Origin: Paludibacteraceae bacterium
Lineage (GTDB): Bacteria; Bacteroidota; Bacteroidia; Bacteroidales; Paludibacteraceae
Direction: 5' to 3'
Length of the DNA stretch: 64,000 nucleotides
Assembly: GCA_024399495.1 (NCBI GenBank)
Contig: JAKSNY010000009.1
Coordinates: 1 to 64,000 of the forward strand
Part shown: piece after piece, positions 17,098-27,123 of the stretch
Numbering within the stretch: position 1 is the stretch's first letter
Layout: every line of letters begins with the position of its first letter
The notes under the pieces: generated by a model
The model's input: only the letters and a program-made list of their open reading frames with translations
The model's database searches: none
What the model was told of the DNA's origin: nothing
Program-made: the position numbers and the translations under genes

Positions 17098-18432
17098 TTA
17101 TTTGGATGCCAAAGCGTCAAACGCATGGACTAATTCAGGAATACGCATACATCCAATACGGACATACTCCTCTCCTTTTGTGTTGATTAAAATGTTAAGT
17201 GGAATCCCTGATTTGTTATAACTCTTCAAAATGGCGTTCCATGCTTGCATACTTACAAAATAGTGATCTCCTTTCATATTTTCAATATGTTTTCCGTAAT
17301 CTTTTATTGGAGACCAGTTGGGGGTGGTTATATAAACCATTTTAACATCAGGGTATGGATCTTCAACATATTGATTCTTGAAGTTAGATATATAATCTAT
17401 CTCTTGCTCACATGCACCACAGTGAATGCCCCACAATACTATAAATACTTTTTGTCCTCTGTATGTTGCCCTTATACTGTCCATTACATTTTCAGGCACG
17501 ACATTTTCCATAAGTTCACACTTAACGCTGTCAGATGAGAAACTGTTTAGTTGCAAATTGTCAGAACCACCAACCAAAGCAATTGTCTTTAAGAAGTTTG
17601 ACGCTTCTGCGTTGTTCATAACAGAATCTATTTTGGATGCAAATAATGGGGTCGTATAAATACACGCTTTACCTGTACTTTTTGCTGTATATGGTAAAAA
17701 TAGCGGATTCCAATCCATTTCCTCTATTAAAGACAGACACTCCTTATTGTAATCACTTTCGCTACAATTCCGAAAGCCAAACATATAGAATAATGAATAG
17801 CCCCTATAAAGTTCAACGTACAACTCTTTTGTCAAATCTGGAATGTCAGACTGCCTGATTTCGTCACATTTTTGTGAAAAATGGTTTGATATAGCTTTAT
17901 GGTATTGTTTTATGTCATCATATTTTTCTGCATCTTCATTGAAGTCAGTATAGTTTATGTAAAAAAATGATTTGGAAAACTCCCTGTTTAAAGTGTCAAG
18001 AGATCCTTGCGTATACAGGAAAGTCTCTCCTTTCTCCATCTTGTCCAAATCAACCCAAACTTCATTTTTTACAGCAGGTTCCACAAAAAAATTAATACCC
18101 TTGTGAAAATCAGAAGAAATGATCACTTGGGCGGTGGCTGTCTGTTGCCAGTGCTCACATATTGTCCCAGTACTGTCAGTTGTACATTCATAATATTCAT
18201 TGTCATATCTAAATGCCTGAGCCACAAATATTGTAACGTGTTTCTCGCTGACACTCTTTTTAGAGACATAATGCACACATAAGGTGGTTTCGCCTGTATT
18301 GTATGAGAACTCAGGTAATGACCAATCTGTATACTCTTTTCCCAGTAATTCAGCAGGAACTTTGTTTGCCGTGTTCTTGTTACATGAACAGAACACTATA
18401 CATAGAAAACTGAAAAATAAAATTTTACGCAT
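17098..18432 (-). CDS. TlpA-like thioredoxin-fold lipoprotein
   Basis: A lipoprotein signal peptide (MRKILFFSFLCIVFCSC) fits the ATG at 18432; the longer frame to 18468 adds an implausible leader. The N-terminal 300 residues are family-specific. The C-terminal thioredoxin-like domain has VFIVLWGIHCGACEQEIDYI with active-site CGAC and a later cis-Pro in SGIPLNILINTKGE. Such proteins are periplasmic, membrane-anchored thiol-disulfide oxidoreductases. The gene follows another TlpA-type gene on the same strand. Confidence 0.82.
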   Translation of the reverse strand: MRKILFFSFLCIVFCSCNKNTANKVPAELLGKEYTDWSLPEFSYNTGETTLCVHYVSKKSVSEKHVTIFVAQAFRYDNEYYECTTDSTGTICEHWQQTATAQVIISSDFHKGINFFVEPAVKNEVWVDLDKMEKGETFLYTQGSLDTLNREFSKSFFYINYTDFNEDAEKYDDIKQYHKAISNHFSQKCDEIRQSDIPDLTKELYVELYRGYSLFYMFGFRNCSESDYNKECLSLIEEMDWNPLFLPYTAKSTGKACIYTTPLFASKIDSVMNNAEASNFLKTIALVGGSDNLQLNSFSSDSVKCELMENVVPENVMDSIRATYRGQKVFIVLWGIHCGACEQEIDYISNFKNQYVEDPYPDVKMVYITTPNWSPIKDYGKHIENMKGDHYFVSMQAWNAILKSYNKSGIPLNILINTKGEEYVRIGCMRIPELVHAFDALASK

Positions 18433-18639
18433 ATAGTATGTTATTTTAATTAAGTCTGGGTAAAACACCCAGACTTACGAAACTAATTAACGATTTTTAC
18501 AATACTCTGGCATATTGCATCTATAAATATTAGATTGTTTCGCTTGGCAGCATTTTGTACCACTCTTGATAATTTACATTTAATGTCATCAATACTAAAT
18601 TTTATCTGTTACATAATTTAAAAATATTAATTGGATTTA

Positions 18640-20025
18640 TTACAAATGTCCGCAATTTGTATGTTTATAACTGAATATTAACGGCGAACTCTCCGTGCAC
18701 TGAGGCATTGATATTATTTGTTTAAGAGACCCAATATATATGTCATTGATTCTTGGGGCAATAATAGAGATTATTCTGCCATCAGAGTTAATATAGGCAT
18801 ACATTGGTATTCCTTTGCTTAAATAAGTTTTTATAGGTGACTGGTTGTAGTTTATTAATCTGAAATTCTTTGAAGCATCAAGATTCTCATCCTTTACCGC
18901 TTTACGCCATTTTGTCTCGTCTGTATCAATGGAAATTTGAATAAGAGCAATGTTTGAATTGTTCAGCATCTCTTTTGCCTGAACCGAATTTCTTATGTCC
19001 CAGATGCATCCGCCGCACCAACTTGCCCAAAAATCAAAATAGAGTTTCCGCCCTTTATATTTTTCTATCAGTTTTCTGACAGAAATAATTTTTCCCGATG
19101 TGTAATCCTGCAATAAGACTCCGTCCAGTATTTCCTCCGGAATTTGAGTTCCATTATATTTTGACAGATTGTAGTGTGCGTTTATATTATCCTTATAGTA
19201 TTGATTTTTAATGGTTGGAATAACATTTTTGTATGCCTCGCTTAAAAATGTTGTATTATGTTCCGCACTTTGAAGCCATTTGCTAAAGAACTGAGCATAA
19301 AGATATTCTTTTAGCTTTGGGTCGCTAAATGTGTTGATTGCCTTGTAAAAGGCGTATATGTCTTCTGAACTGTAGCATAGTTTTAAGTATGTGGCAAAAA
19401 AATAGCCATTGGACATCAAATTTCTTTCAATGGGAAGATTGATGTAGAATTGCTTGTCCTTAGCGTTTTTGTTTGATGCTTCTTGTAGCAGTTTGATACT
19501 GTTTTCGTTGATTATTTCTGCATGAAGCAGATTATACCGTTGAGAAGAAATGTTTTTTTTGAATTTTTCCAGATTCGTCAACTTATATCTTTTTATAGAG
19601 TCAACATCGTCAAACGGACAATCCATTATTTCATTATAATAATTGTAGTTTTTTGCGTATGTACCTTTTGCATTGAGCCTGTATTTCTTATAACCATATT
19701 TATCCATTCCAATGTACTCGGGAAATAGTGATACGCTATCGCCAGGCGTAACCAACACCTCTTGATAACATGCTATTCCGCCCAAAGAAACTATAAGTAT
19801 GTTTTCTGTTTTTGTAGTGTTGAATACAACTTGCATGCCATTGCCAATTACCAGTGGCTCACTCCTTTTACAAAATGCATTTGATACATTGCCACAGAAT
19901 ACACGTTGAAAAGAGATGTTGTTAAAAACAGAATCATTTGACACAATAGTAATGACTGTTTTATAGGCATGTGCATACGTAATGCACACGCCTAATAATA
20001 CCATAAGATTGATTATCCTTTTCAT
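18640..20025 (-). CDS. TlpA-like exported thiol oxidoreductase
   Basis: The 461-residue protein has a signal peptide (about 1-20, YAHAYK) and a long unique N-terminal part. A TlpA/thioredoxin C-terminal domain follows: KLYFDFWASWCGGCIWDI with active-site CGGC, then KGIPMYAYINSDG with the cis-Pro. It resembles the 17.1-18.4 kb protein in architecture, suggesting an old duplication. A -7 box TAACTTTG (20044-20037, minus) lies 12 bases before the ATG. Confidence 0.82.
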   Translation of the reverse strand: MKRIINLMVLLGVCITYAHAYKTVITIVSNDSVFNNISFQRVFCGNVSNAFCKRSEPLVIGNGMQVVFNTTKTENILIVSLGGIACYQEVLVTPGDSVSLFPEYIGMDKYGYKKYRLNAKGTYAKNYNYYNEIMDCPFDDVDSIKRYKLTNLEKFKKNISSQRYNLLHAEIINENSIKLLQEASNKNAKDKQFYINLPIERNLMSNGYFFATYLKLCYSSEDIYAFYKAINTFSDPKLKEYLYAQFFSKWLQSAEHNTTFLSEAYKNVIPTIKNQYYKDNINAHYNLSKYNGTQIPEEILDGVLLQDYTSGKIISVRKLIEKYKGRKLYFDFWASWCGGCIWDIRNSVQAKEMLNNSNIALIQISIDTDETKWRKAVKDENLDASKNFRLINYNQSPIKTYLSKGIPMYAYINSDGRIISIIAPRINDIYIGSLKQIISMPQCTESSPLIFSYKHTNCGHL

Positions 20026-20074
20026 TTTTTTTAATGCAAAGTTAATACTTTTTGTCTAATTAAGATCTGTCTTG

Positions 20075-20110
20075 TTTATAGGGAAGCGTACATTTATAGG
20101 GAAGCGTACA
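20075..20110. repeat. two tandem copies of the 18-bp dispersed repeat
   Basis: TTTATAGGGAAGCGTACA occurs twice head to tail (20075-20092, 20093-20110) between the glgP terminator and the promoter of the TlpA-like gene. A third copy is at the queH stop. Confidence 0.9.
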
Positions 20111-20150
20111 AAAGTAGTAAAAAATTAAAAAAATCTTTTCAATGCAAGAA

Positions 20151-20187
20151 AAAAGATGAAGACTAAATTTTAGTCTCCATCTTTTTA
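20151..20187 (-). terminator. terminator of glgP (bidirectional)
   Basis: A stem of AAAGATG and AGACTA with its complement, interrupted by one mismatch, is flanked by A and T runs on both strands. It lies about 40 bases behind the glgP stop codon. Confidence 0.7.
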
Positions 20188-20225
20188 AAGTAGGTGATAT
20201 TTCTGTTGTGAAAACAGATGGTTCG

Positions 20226-22784
20226 TTAGAACCATCTAACATAGCAGAAGTCCATACGGTGTGGAAGCTCTGCGTTCTTTGGGAACAGACGGAACGCACA
20301 TTTGAACAAACCATTGCTCATAGGTGTATCAGATAGATTGTAGGTAACTTTAGTACCCTCTTTCTTAACAACTTTGAATTCCAATGTACGGAACAGTTTG
20401 TCAACGCCGTCAACCATTTGGGTGGATACAAAATCTATACCAAAACTGTCAACCAAAGATGTGTCTTTAACATCAATTGTTACAGTACTTAAGTAGTTAA
20501 TTTTGTCTTCACCTGAAGGTGATTCTTTAACATCTATGTCGTAAATCTCAATGTCGTCCCAAGCAGAAGCCACTTTCTCTTTCCAAGCCACTATCTCTTT
20601 AGCCTTGGCAAAGTTATTTGCCTTCAATGCTTTTACACGTTTGCCTTCCTTGTTGTAGAAACGCTCTATATAGTCATCAAGCATACGCTTGGTGGTATAT
20701 GTAGGAGTGATTTTAGCGTAAGAATTCTTTATAAATTGAATCCAACGAGGAGAGAATCCTGATGAGTTGGTGTCAAAGTATAAAGGAATAATCTCATTCT
20801 CAAGCATTGAATAGATAGTGGCGGCATCAAGTTGGTCTTGATGTGGCTGATAAGTGTAAGTACGCTTATCTGTCAATGCCCAGCCTGCACCCTCTTTGTA
20901 GCCTTCGTACCACCAACCGTCAAGTACAGAGAAGTTAAGAACACCGTTCATCTGTGCCTTCTCACCTGATGTGCCTGATGCCTCAAGTGGACGTGTAGGT
21001 GTGTTAAGCCAAATATCCACACCGGAGATAAGTTTCTTAGCCAATGCCATATCGTAGTTTTCAAGGAATATAATCTTGCCCAAGAACTCAGGACGGCGTG
21101 AAATCTCTATAATGTTCTGAATCAATTTCTGACCACCTGCATCAGCCGGGTGAGCCTTACCTGTGAATATGAATTGAACAGGATATTTAGGATTGTTTAC
21201 AATCTTGTCAAGACGCTCAAGGTCTGTAAACAGAAGGTGTGCACGTTTGTAAGTTGCAAATCTACGACCAAATCCTATGGTAAGTGCATTAGGATTGATT
21301 TTGTTCATAATCTTTACAATACGTGAAGGGTCTCCTTGATTCTGTAGCCAGCTTTGAGAGAATTTAGTCCTGATTAACTCTATAAGTCTTGTCTTTAGTG
21401 TTGTACGGATTTTCCAAATCTCCTCATCGGGTACATTGTAAATACCTTCCCAGTGTTTAAGATTAGATTGGTCTGACAAGAATTTGTCTCCAAAATATTT
21501 AAGGTGAAGTTCCTTCCACTCCTTAGCAGCCCATGTGCCGTAGTGAACACCATTTGTAACCCAACTTACGTGTAACTCATCTGGGAAGTAACCGTCCCAA
21601 ATCTTCTTAAACATATTCTGTGATACCTTGCCGTGTAACCAGCTTACACCGTTAACCTCTTGACATGTGTTGCATGCAAATACTGTAACAGAGAATTTCT
21701 CTGTCTGGTCACCTGGCACCTCACGTCCCATGTTCATAAAGTCTGCCCAAGATAGTCCAAGTTGAGTTGCAAAATCGTTCATATAGTGTTGGAACATCTG
21801 CTCGTCAAACTTATCGTGACCTGCAGGAACAGGAGTGTGGGTTGTGAACAAACCTGAAGCACGTACAACCTCAAGAGCCTCATTGAACGCAAGACCATTA
21901 CCTTTCATAAGGTCAAGCAGACGTTGTACATTAAGGAATGCGGCATGACCCTCATTGCAGTGATAAATGTCTTTCTCTATGCCAAGTGCGTTAAGAGCAT
22001 AGATACCACCTATACCAAGTAGAATCTCCTGTTTCAGACGGTGCTCATTATCGCCACCATAAAGATGATATGTAAGGGTACGGTCCTGCTCATTGTTCTG
22101 CTCTATGTCAGTATCAAGTAATATAAGCTGAACTCTACCTACGTTTACTCTCCAAAGGTTTGCATATACATTACGTCCTGGATATGGAACTGCTATGGTT
22201 ACCGGCTTGCCGTTTTTGTCAAGAATTTGCTCTATAGGAAGGGTGTCAAACGCTTGTGCGTCGTAAACCGCTATTTGCTCGCCGTTCATTGAAAGTGATT
22301 GGGTAAAGTATCCGTATCTGTAAAGGAATCCTATGGCAACCATATCAACTGCACAGTCACTTGCTTCTTTCAAGTAGTCACCCGCAAGTACGCCAAGACC
22401 TCCTGAATAGATTTTAATAACAGATGTCAAACCATATTCCATACTGAAATATGCTACAGATGGCACTGATTTAGTAGGTTTTACAGACATATATGCTTTA
22501 AAATGGGTATATACTTCATCCATTTTAGTCATAAATGCAGGAGTCTCTGCTAATTTGGCAAAATCTTCCGCTTTGAGTTTCTGAAGCATAAGAACAGGAT
22601 TGCCTTGGCACTCGTTCCACAATTGAGGGCTCATTTCAGAGAAAAGGTCAATAGCCTCATCATTCCATACCCACCAAAGGTTCTTACTTAACTCCATTAG
22701 TTTTTGAAACGCTTTAGGAACTTGGAATTTCACATTTAATGTTCGCCAATTAGGATAATTGGCATTGCTGGTTTGTAGTTTCAT
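20226..22784 (-). CDS. glgP: alpha-glucan (glycogen) phosphorylase
   Basis: The enzyme releases glucose-1-phosphate from alpha-1,4-glucan. The 852-residue protein has the N-terminal DUF3417 segment (WWVWNDEAIDLF), FSMEYGLTSVIKIYSGGLGVLAGDYLKEASD, HCNEGHAAF, and the PLP-site region PTRPLEASGTSGEKAQMNG (about 600). This is the short, single-chain alpha-glucan phosphorylase group of bacteria. With the pullulanase at 6.1 kb it forms the breakdown half of a glycogen cycle. A -7 box TACCTTTG lies at 22850-22843 with GTTG 20 bases further upstream. Confidence 0.93.
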   Translation of the reverse strand: MKLQTSNANYPNWRTLNVKFQVPKAFQKLMELSKNLWWVWNDEAIDLFSEMSPQLWNECQGNPVLMLQKLKAEDFAKLAETPAFMTKMDEVYTHFKAYMSVKPTKSVPSVAYFSMEYGLTSVIKIYSGGLGVLAGDYLKEASDCAVDMVAIGFLYRYGYFTQSLSMNGEQIAVYDAQAFDTLPIEQILDKNGKPVTIAVPYPGRNVYANLWRVNVGRVQLILLDTDIEQNNEQDRTLTYHLYGGDNEHRLKQEILLGIGGIYALNALGIEKDIYHCNEGHAAFLNVQRLLDLMKGNGLAFNEALEVVRASGLFTTHTPVPAGHDKFDEQMFQHYMNDFATQLGLSWADFMNMGREVPGDQTEKFSVTVFACNTCQEVNGVSWLHGKVSQNMFKKIWDGYFPDELHVSWVTNGVHYGTWAAKEWKELHLKYFGDKFLSDQSNLKHWEGIYNVPDEEIWKIRTTLKTRLIELIRTKFSQSWLQNQGDPSRIVKIMNKINPNALTIGFGRRFATYKRAHLLFTDLERLDKIVNNPKYPVQFIFTGKAHPADAGGQKLIQNIIEISRRPEFLGKIIFLENYDMALAKKLISGVDIWLNTPTRPLEASGTSGEKAQMNGVLNFSVLDGWWYEGYKEGAGWALTDKRTYTYQPHQDQLDAATIYSMLENEIIPLYFDTNSSGFSPRWIQFIKNSYAKITPTYTTKRMLDDYIERFYNKEGKRVKALKANNFAKAKEIVAWKEKVASAWDDIEIYDIDVKESPSGEDKINYLSTVTIDVKDTSLVDSFGIDFVSTQMVDGVDKLFRTLEFKVVKKEGTKVTYNLSDTPMSNGLFKCAFRLFPKNAELPHRMDFCYVRWF

Positions 22785-22842
22785 AAGTATTAAAGTTTAT
22801 ATGTGTTATTTTATTTCTATTAAAATTTTAAAATTTGAAATG

Positions 22843-22874
22843 CAAAGGTAATTTTTTTTGATTGAATATACAAC
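22843..22874 (-). promoter_or_regulatory. promoter of glgP
   Basis: On the minus strand GTTG (22874-22871), a 20-base spacer and TACCTTTG (22850-22843) approximate the Bacteroidota consensus. Confidence 0.6.
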
Positions 22875-22946
22875 GGTTTTTTGTATAAAAGTATAAAAAT
22901 ATGTCGTTATTGTTAATTATTTTTAAAATTGTCAGTTTTGATGACA

Positions 22947-25037
22947 CTATTTTGAAATGATTCCATTCCGTTTCAGCAGAGCGTCAACTATTGGTTTACG
23001 CCCTCTGAATTTAATATAGAGTTCCATGGGATTTACAGTTCCTCCCGCTTGTAACAATTCCTTAAATCGTCTGGCGGTATCGGGGTTAAGAACGCCTGTC
23101 TCTTTAAAGTAAGCGAAAGCGTCAGCATCAAGAACTTCAGACCACTTGTAACTATAGTACCCTGCCGCATAACCACCGGAGAATATATGTCCGAACGCAG
23201 TACTTACGCAACAACCTTCCACTATAGGCAGAAAAGTTGTCTTAGTGCAAGCCGCACGTTCAAAATTCTCCACTTTATTGGAGTTTGTTGCTTCCCATGC
23301 CTTATCCAATGTGTGCCAAGCCATATCCAAATAGCCGAAATTAAGTTGTCTTACACATGCGTATGCCACGTGATAATTTTCTGAATCACGTAATTTCTGT
23401 ATATATTCCGCAGGAATTTTTTCGCCTGTCTTGTAGTGGATAGCCACATCATCAAGAAAGCACTGCTCGTAGGCAAAGTTCTCCATGAATTGCGATGGCA
23501 GTTCTACAAAATCCCTATAAACATTGGTTCCGCTTAAAGAGGCGTATTTAGTGTTTGCAAGCATTCCGTGCAATGCGTGTCCAAACTCATGCAGCAGTGT
23601 TGTAACCTCGCCAAATGATAGTAGTGAGGGGGTTGAATCTGTAGGTATGCTGAAATTAGTAACAATAGATATGTAGGGTCTGAGGTTCTTTCCGTTTTTA
23701 ATCTCTTGGCTGCGGAACTCTGTCATCCAGGCTCCGCCTTGCTTGTTTGAACGTGGAAAGAAATCAGCGTAAAATGTGGCAATGTAATTTCCGTCGCCGT
23801 CTGTGACATCATACACCTCCACATCTTTGTTATATTTGTCTATATTGTTGTTCAGCGTGAAACTAAGTCCATAAAGCTTGCTGGCAAGGGCAAATACTCC
23901 TTTTTTAACTCTGCCAAGTTCAAAATAGGGCTTAAGCATACCCTCGTTTATATTGTATTTCTCCTCTTGTAGTTTCTCGCTGTAGTAAGCCCAATCCCAA
24001 GGTTGTACGGTGAATGTGGAATCCTTTGTAAGTTTTTTTGCAAACAAGGTGAGCTCTTCCAATTCTTTTTCAGCCACAGGCATATAATTGTCATACAGAT
24101 TATCAAGTAATTCATAAACATTGCCCTTATTCTCCGCCATGGTGCGTTGCAGTTTGTAATCAGCGTATGTTTTGCAGCCCATAATGTTTGCAAGCCTCAG
24201 ACGCTTGTTTACAATTTGCTCCACTATGTTATTGTTATCATTATCCCCACCTTTATTCCCTTTGGTATTGTATGCCATATACAATTTTTTTCTCAAATCC
24301 CTGTTGTTTGAGAATTTCATAAAAGGCATATAACTTGGGGCACTTAAATTAAACAAATATCCCTTTTTTTCTGCGTCTTTTGCACGTTGCAATGCCTCAT
24401 TCAGCACATAATCGGGTAGTCCGTCCAACTCAAAATCCTCTGTAAGGGTCATAGAAAAAGAGTTGGTCTCTTTAAGCACATTCTGTCCGTATTCCAATGT
24501 AAGTGAACTTAATGCCTTGGATAACTCCGCAAACTCTTTTTTATCATCTTTTGAGAGATTTGCACCGCTTCGTACAAACGCAGTGTATGTATCTTCAAGC
24601 AGTTTAAGGTCTTCTGTGTCAAGATTTAACGATTCCCTTTGATTGTACACTTCTTTAACTCTGTTAAACAAAGACTCGTTCTGCATTATCTGATTGCTCT
24701 TTTCTGTAAGCAGAGGACTGTATTTTTGTGCCAAAGAGTCCAAATCATCGTTTGTATTGGCTTCTGTAAGGTTAAAAAGAATTTGAACGGTACGGTTGAG
24801 CAACTCGTTAGAATATTCAAAAGCCAGAATGGTGTTGTCAAATGTGGGCTTCTCTTTATTTGAAATTATGGCTTCAATGTTTTGGTCTTGTTCCGCAAAA
24901 CCTTTTTCAAACGCCTCTTCATAGTGCTTTGTCTCTATTTTTGAAAACCCGATGAATCCGTCTTGCAGAATAGGGTTGGTATTTGCATTTACCATAATGC
25001 TGATAAGAATTATAATTGTTAATAATCTGAATTTCAT
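22947..25037 (-). CDS. M3 family zinc metallopeptidase (Dcp/oligopeptidase type)
   Basis: The 696-residue protein has a signal peptide (about 1-18) and the zinc motif HEFGH at 483-487, with a Glu about 25 residues later (ELPSQFMENF). This is the M3 pattern; length and SGTNVYRDFVELPSQFMENFAYE agree with peptidyl-dipeptidase Dcp. It would act on short peptides in the periplasm. Its ATG overlaps the RelA/SpoT stop codon (ATGA), so it is translationally coupled to it. Confidence 0.9.
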   Translation of the reverse strand: MKFRLLTIIILISIMVNANTNPILQDGFIGFSKIETKHYEEAFEKGFAEQDQNIEAIISNKEKPTFDNTILAFEYSNELLNRTVQILFNLTEANTNDDLDSLAQKYSPLLTEKSNQIMQNESLFNRVKEVYNQRESLNLDTEDLKLLEDTYTAFVRSGANLSKDDKKEFAELSKALSSLTLEYGQNVLKETNSFSMTLTEDFELDGLPDYVLNEALQRAKDAEKKGYLFNLSAPSYMPFMKFSNNRDLRKKLYMAYNTKGNKGGDNDNNNIVEQIVNKRLRLANIMGCKTYADYKLQRTMAENKGNVYELLDNLYDNYMPVAEKELEELTLFAKKLTKDSTFTVQPWDWAYYSEKLQEEKYNINEGMLKPYFELGRVKKGVFALASKLYGLSFTLNNNIDKYNKDVEVYDVTDGDGNYIATFYADFFPRSNKQGGAWMTEFRSQEIKNGKNLRPYISIVTNFSIPTDSTPSLLSFGEVTTLLHEFGHALHGMLANTKYASLSGTNVYRDFVELPSQFMENFAYEQCFLDDVAIHYKTGEKIPAEYIQKLRDSENYHVAYACVRQLNFGYLDMAWHTLDKAWEATNSNKVENFERAACTKTTFLPIVEGCCVSTAFGHIFSGGYAAGYYSYKWSEVLDADAFAYFKETGVLNPDTARRFKELLQAGGTVNPMELYIKFRGRKPIVDALLKRNGIISK

Positions 25038-27091
25038 AAGTCAATGCGGACAACGCTCTCCACACCGGAGATATTTGACAGGGAGCTGTAAATGGATTTA
25101 ATATTTGTGGTGTCGGTCACATACACATTCAACCTTGCACAGAAAATGCCACCGTCTGTGGTTAAATTCACACTCTCAATGTTGGCATCTGCGGTATCTG
25201 ATATGGCTGTCACTATATCCAATAGCATACGTTTACGGTCTATCCCCTTTATCTCTATAAGGGCGGTAAGCACCTTGTTATGCTTTACATTGTCTTTGTC
25301 AATATTTTTATCTGGCAGGCTTATGTTCTTTATTGCATCGGGAACACTGTTTGGCATTATGAACTTTGGAATCCACTTGGAAAATGCACTTAAACCGCTG
25401 TTTTTCTTTAGGATAGCGGGCATATCCTCTAACGATAGGCTGCCATTTCCAATATCGGTTAGCAGCGTATCCCAATTCTTGCGTTTATAGCCTTTAAGTA
25501 GTTTTGATACAATATCGGGAGTGTAACTTTTCTTGACGCTGTAACCTGCTGCAAACAGAGCCTCTCTGAGTTTCTCGTCACCCAATGCCTTGTGATTGTG
25601 ATTTCCAATCTTAAGTATGCCGCAAAGTTTGTCTTTGTTTTTTGCACTTGTAACATAATCAAGCCACTCCGCTTTGGGGGTTTGTTTCTCAGAGGTGAGA
25701 ATCTCAACTTGGTCCCCGCTGTGCAGTTCGTGATTCAGCGGCACTATTTTGTTGTTTACTTTAGCCCCGATGGCGTGGCAACCTATATCAGTGTGTATAT
25801 TGAATGCAAAATCAAGCACAGTGGAGTGTGCGGGAACCGATTTTATGTCACCTTTAGGGGTGAACACATAAAATTCAGACTCATATTGTGATATTTTGAA
25901 TGACTCAAGCAGGTGCATAGCGTTGCTGTCGGGTGTTTTGAGCAACTCATTAACAGTATTAAGCCATTCCTCTATCTTGTTCTCGCTTGACGAGTAGTCT
26001 TTTTTGTAGTTCCAGTGTGCCGCAAGACCTTTCTCTGCAATATCGTCCATACGGCGGCTGCGTATCTGAACCTCAATCCAATAACCCTCAGGTCCCATTA
26101 CTGTTACGTGTAACGCCTCATAACCTGTAGCCTTAGGGTTACTTAGCCAATCCCTTGTGCGGTTAGGATGAGGTTTATAGATACTTGTTATTATATTGTA
26201 TATTTTCCAGCATTCCAATTTTTCGTCTGCATCGGGTTCAGGGTCAAAAACTATGCGTGAGCCTAAAATATCATAAACCTCTTCAAAAGGAATATGCTTG
26301 GTTTGCATTTTCTTAAAAATGGAATGAGGAGATTTAATCCTCTTTTTCATCTCATATTTGCATCCTAACTCATCTAATTTAGTGGTGATGGGGAATGCAA
26401 ACTTATTATAGAGACCTATGCGTTTGTTTGTCTCTGCGTCAAGCCTTCTTTGTATATAGTCGTATTCAGCCGGGAAATTATATTTAAAGCAGAGATTCTC
26501 CAATTCTGTTTTAATAGCAAACAAGCCAAGTCTGTGGCAAAGTGGGGCATAGATATACTCTGTCTCGCATGCTATTTTCATCTGCTTGGCGGTAGGTTGA
26601 GAATCAAGCTGACGCATATTGTGCAAGCGGTCGGCTATTTTAAGAAGTATCACCCTTATGTCTTCAGACATAGAGATAACCAACTTGCTAAAATTTTCAG
26701 CCTGTTCCTGTGCCTTTTCTCCAAAAATACCGCCCGATATTTTAGTAATGCCCTCAACCATATTGGCGATACTGTCACCAAACAGGGCTCTAATATCATC
26801 AATGGTGTAATCGGTATCCTCCACTACATCGTGAAGCAGTGCGGCACAGATTGAAGTGGAACCAAGACCTATTTCTGTGCAACAAATTTTTGCCACAGCA
26901 AGAGGGTGTGCTATGTAAGCCTCTCCGGACAAGCGGCGGATTCCCTCGTGTGCCTTTTTTGCAAAATTAAAAGCCTTAATTATGACATCACGTTTTTTAC
27001 TATGGTTTGATGCCATATAGTCATTGAGCAGACTTTGAAATTCCTGCTCAATTAACTCTATCTCTTTTTGTTCTTTCTCCTCTTTGGTCAT
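25034..27091 (-). CDS. RelA/SpoT (p)ppGpp synthetase/hydrolase
   Basis: The 685-residue protein has the full RSH order. The HD hydrolase domain has AHPLAV (61-66) and LLHDVVEDTD (86-95). The synthetase domain has RIKSPHSIFKKM (251-262), YDILGSRIVF, NPKATGYEALHVTV and EVQIRSRRMDDIAEKGLAAHWNYK. A TGS domain (about 410-470) and a C-terminal ACT domain complete it. The catalytic HD residues are kept, so it is probably bifunctional. It lies in an operon with YtxH, a holin-X protein and a 93-aa protein upstream and the M3 peptidase downstream. Confidence 0.93.
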   Translation of the reverse strand: MTKEEKEQKEIELIEQEFQSLLNDYMASNHSKKRDVIIKAFNFAKKAHEGIRRLSGEAYIAHPLAVAKICCTEIGLGSTSICAALLHDVVEDTDYTIDDIRALFGDSIANMVEGITKISGGIFGEKAQEQAENFSKLVISMSEDIRVILLKIADRLHNMRQLDSQPTAKQMKIACETEYIYAPLCHRLGLFAIKTELENLCFKYNFPAEYDYIQRRLDAETNKRIGLYNKFAFPITTKLDELGCKYEMKKRIKSPHSIFKKMQTKHIPFEEVYDILGSRIVFDPEPDADEKLECWKIYNIITSIYKPHPNRTRDWLSNPKATGYEALHVTVMGPEGYWIEVQIRSRRMDDIAEKGLAAHWNYKKDYSSSENKIEEWLNTVNELLKTPDSNAMHLLESFKISQYESEFYVFTPKGDIKSVPAHSTVLDFAFNIHTDIGCHAIGAKVNNKIVPLNHELHSGDQVEILTSEKQTPKAEWLDYVTSAKNKDKLCGILKIGNHNHKALGDEKLREALFAAGYSVKKSYTPDIVSKLLKGYKRKNWDTLLTDIGNGSLSLEDMPAILKKNSGLSAFSKWIPKFIMPNSVPDAIKNISLPDKNIDKDNVKHNKVLTALIEIKGIDRKRMLLDIVTAISDTADANIESVNLTTDGGIFCARLNVYVTDTTNIKSIYSSLSNISGVESVVRIDL

Positions 27092-27102
27092 ATAAAAAGC
27101 CG

Positions 27103-27123
27103 TTGGACTGGATTACAGTCCAA
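27103..27123. repeat. TTGGACTG palindrome at the 93-aa gene stop
   Basis: TTGGACTG-GATTA-CAGTCCAA is a perfect 8-bp stem between the RelA start and the 93-aa gene; the TAA stop of the latter lies in the loop. A related palindrome is near 17026-17040. Confidence 0.55.

Noticed and set aside
20060..20314. 84-aa minus-strand reading frame between glgP and the TlpA-like gene
   Set aside because: It overlaps the glgP end in another frame, runs through the terminator and the 18-bp repeats, and has no protein-like pattern.
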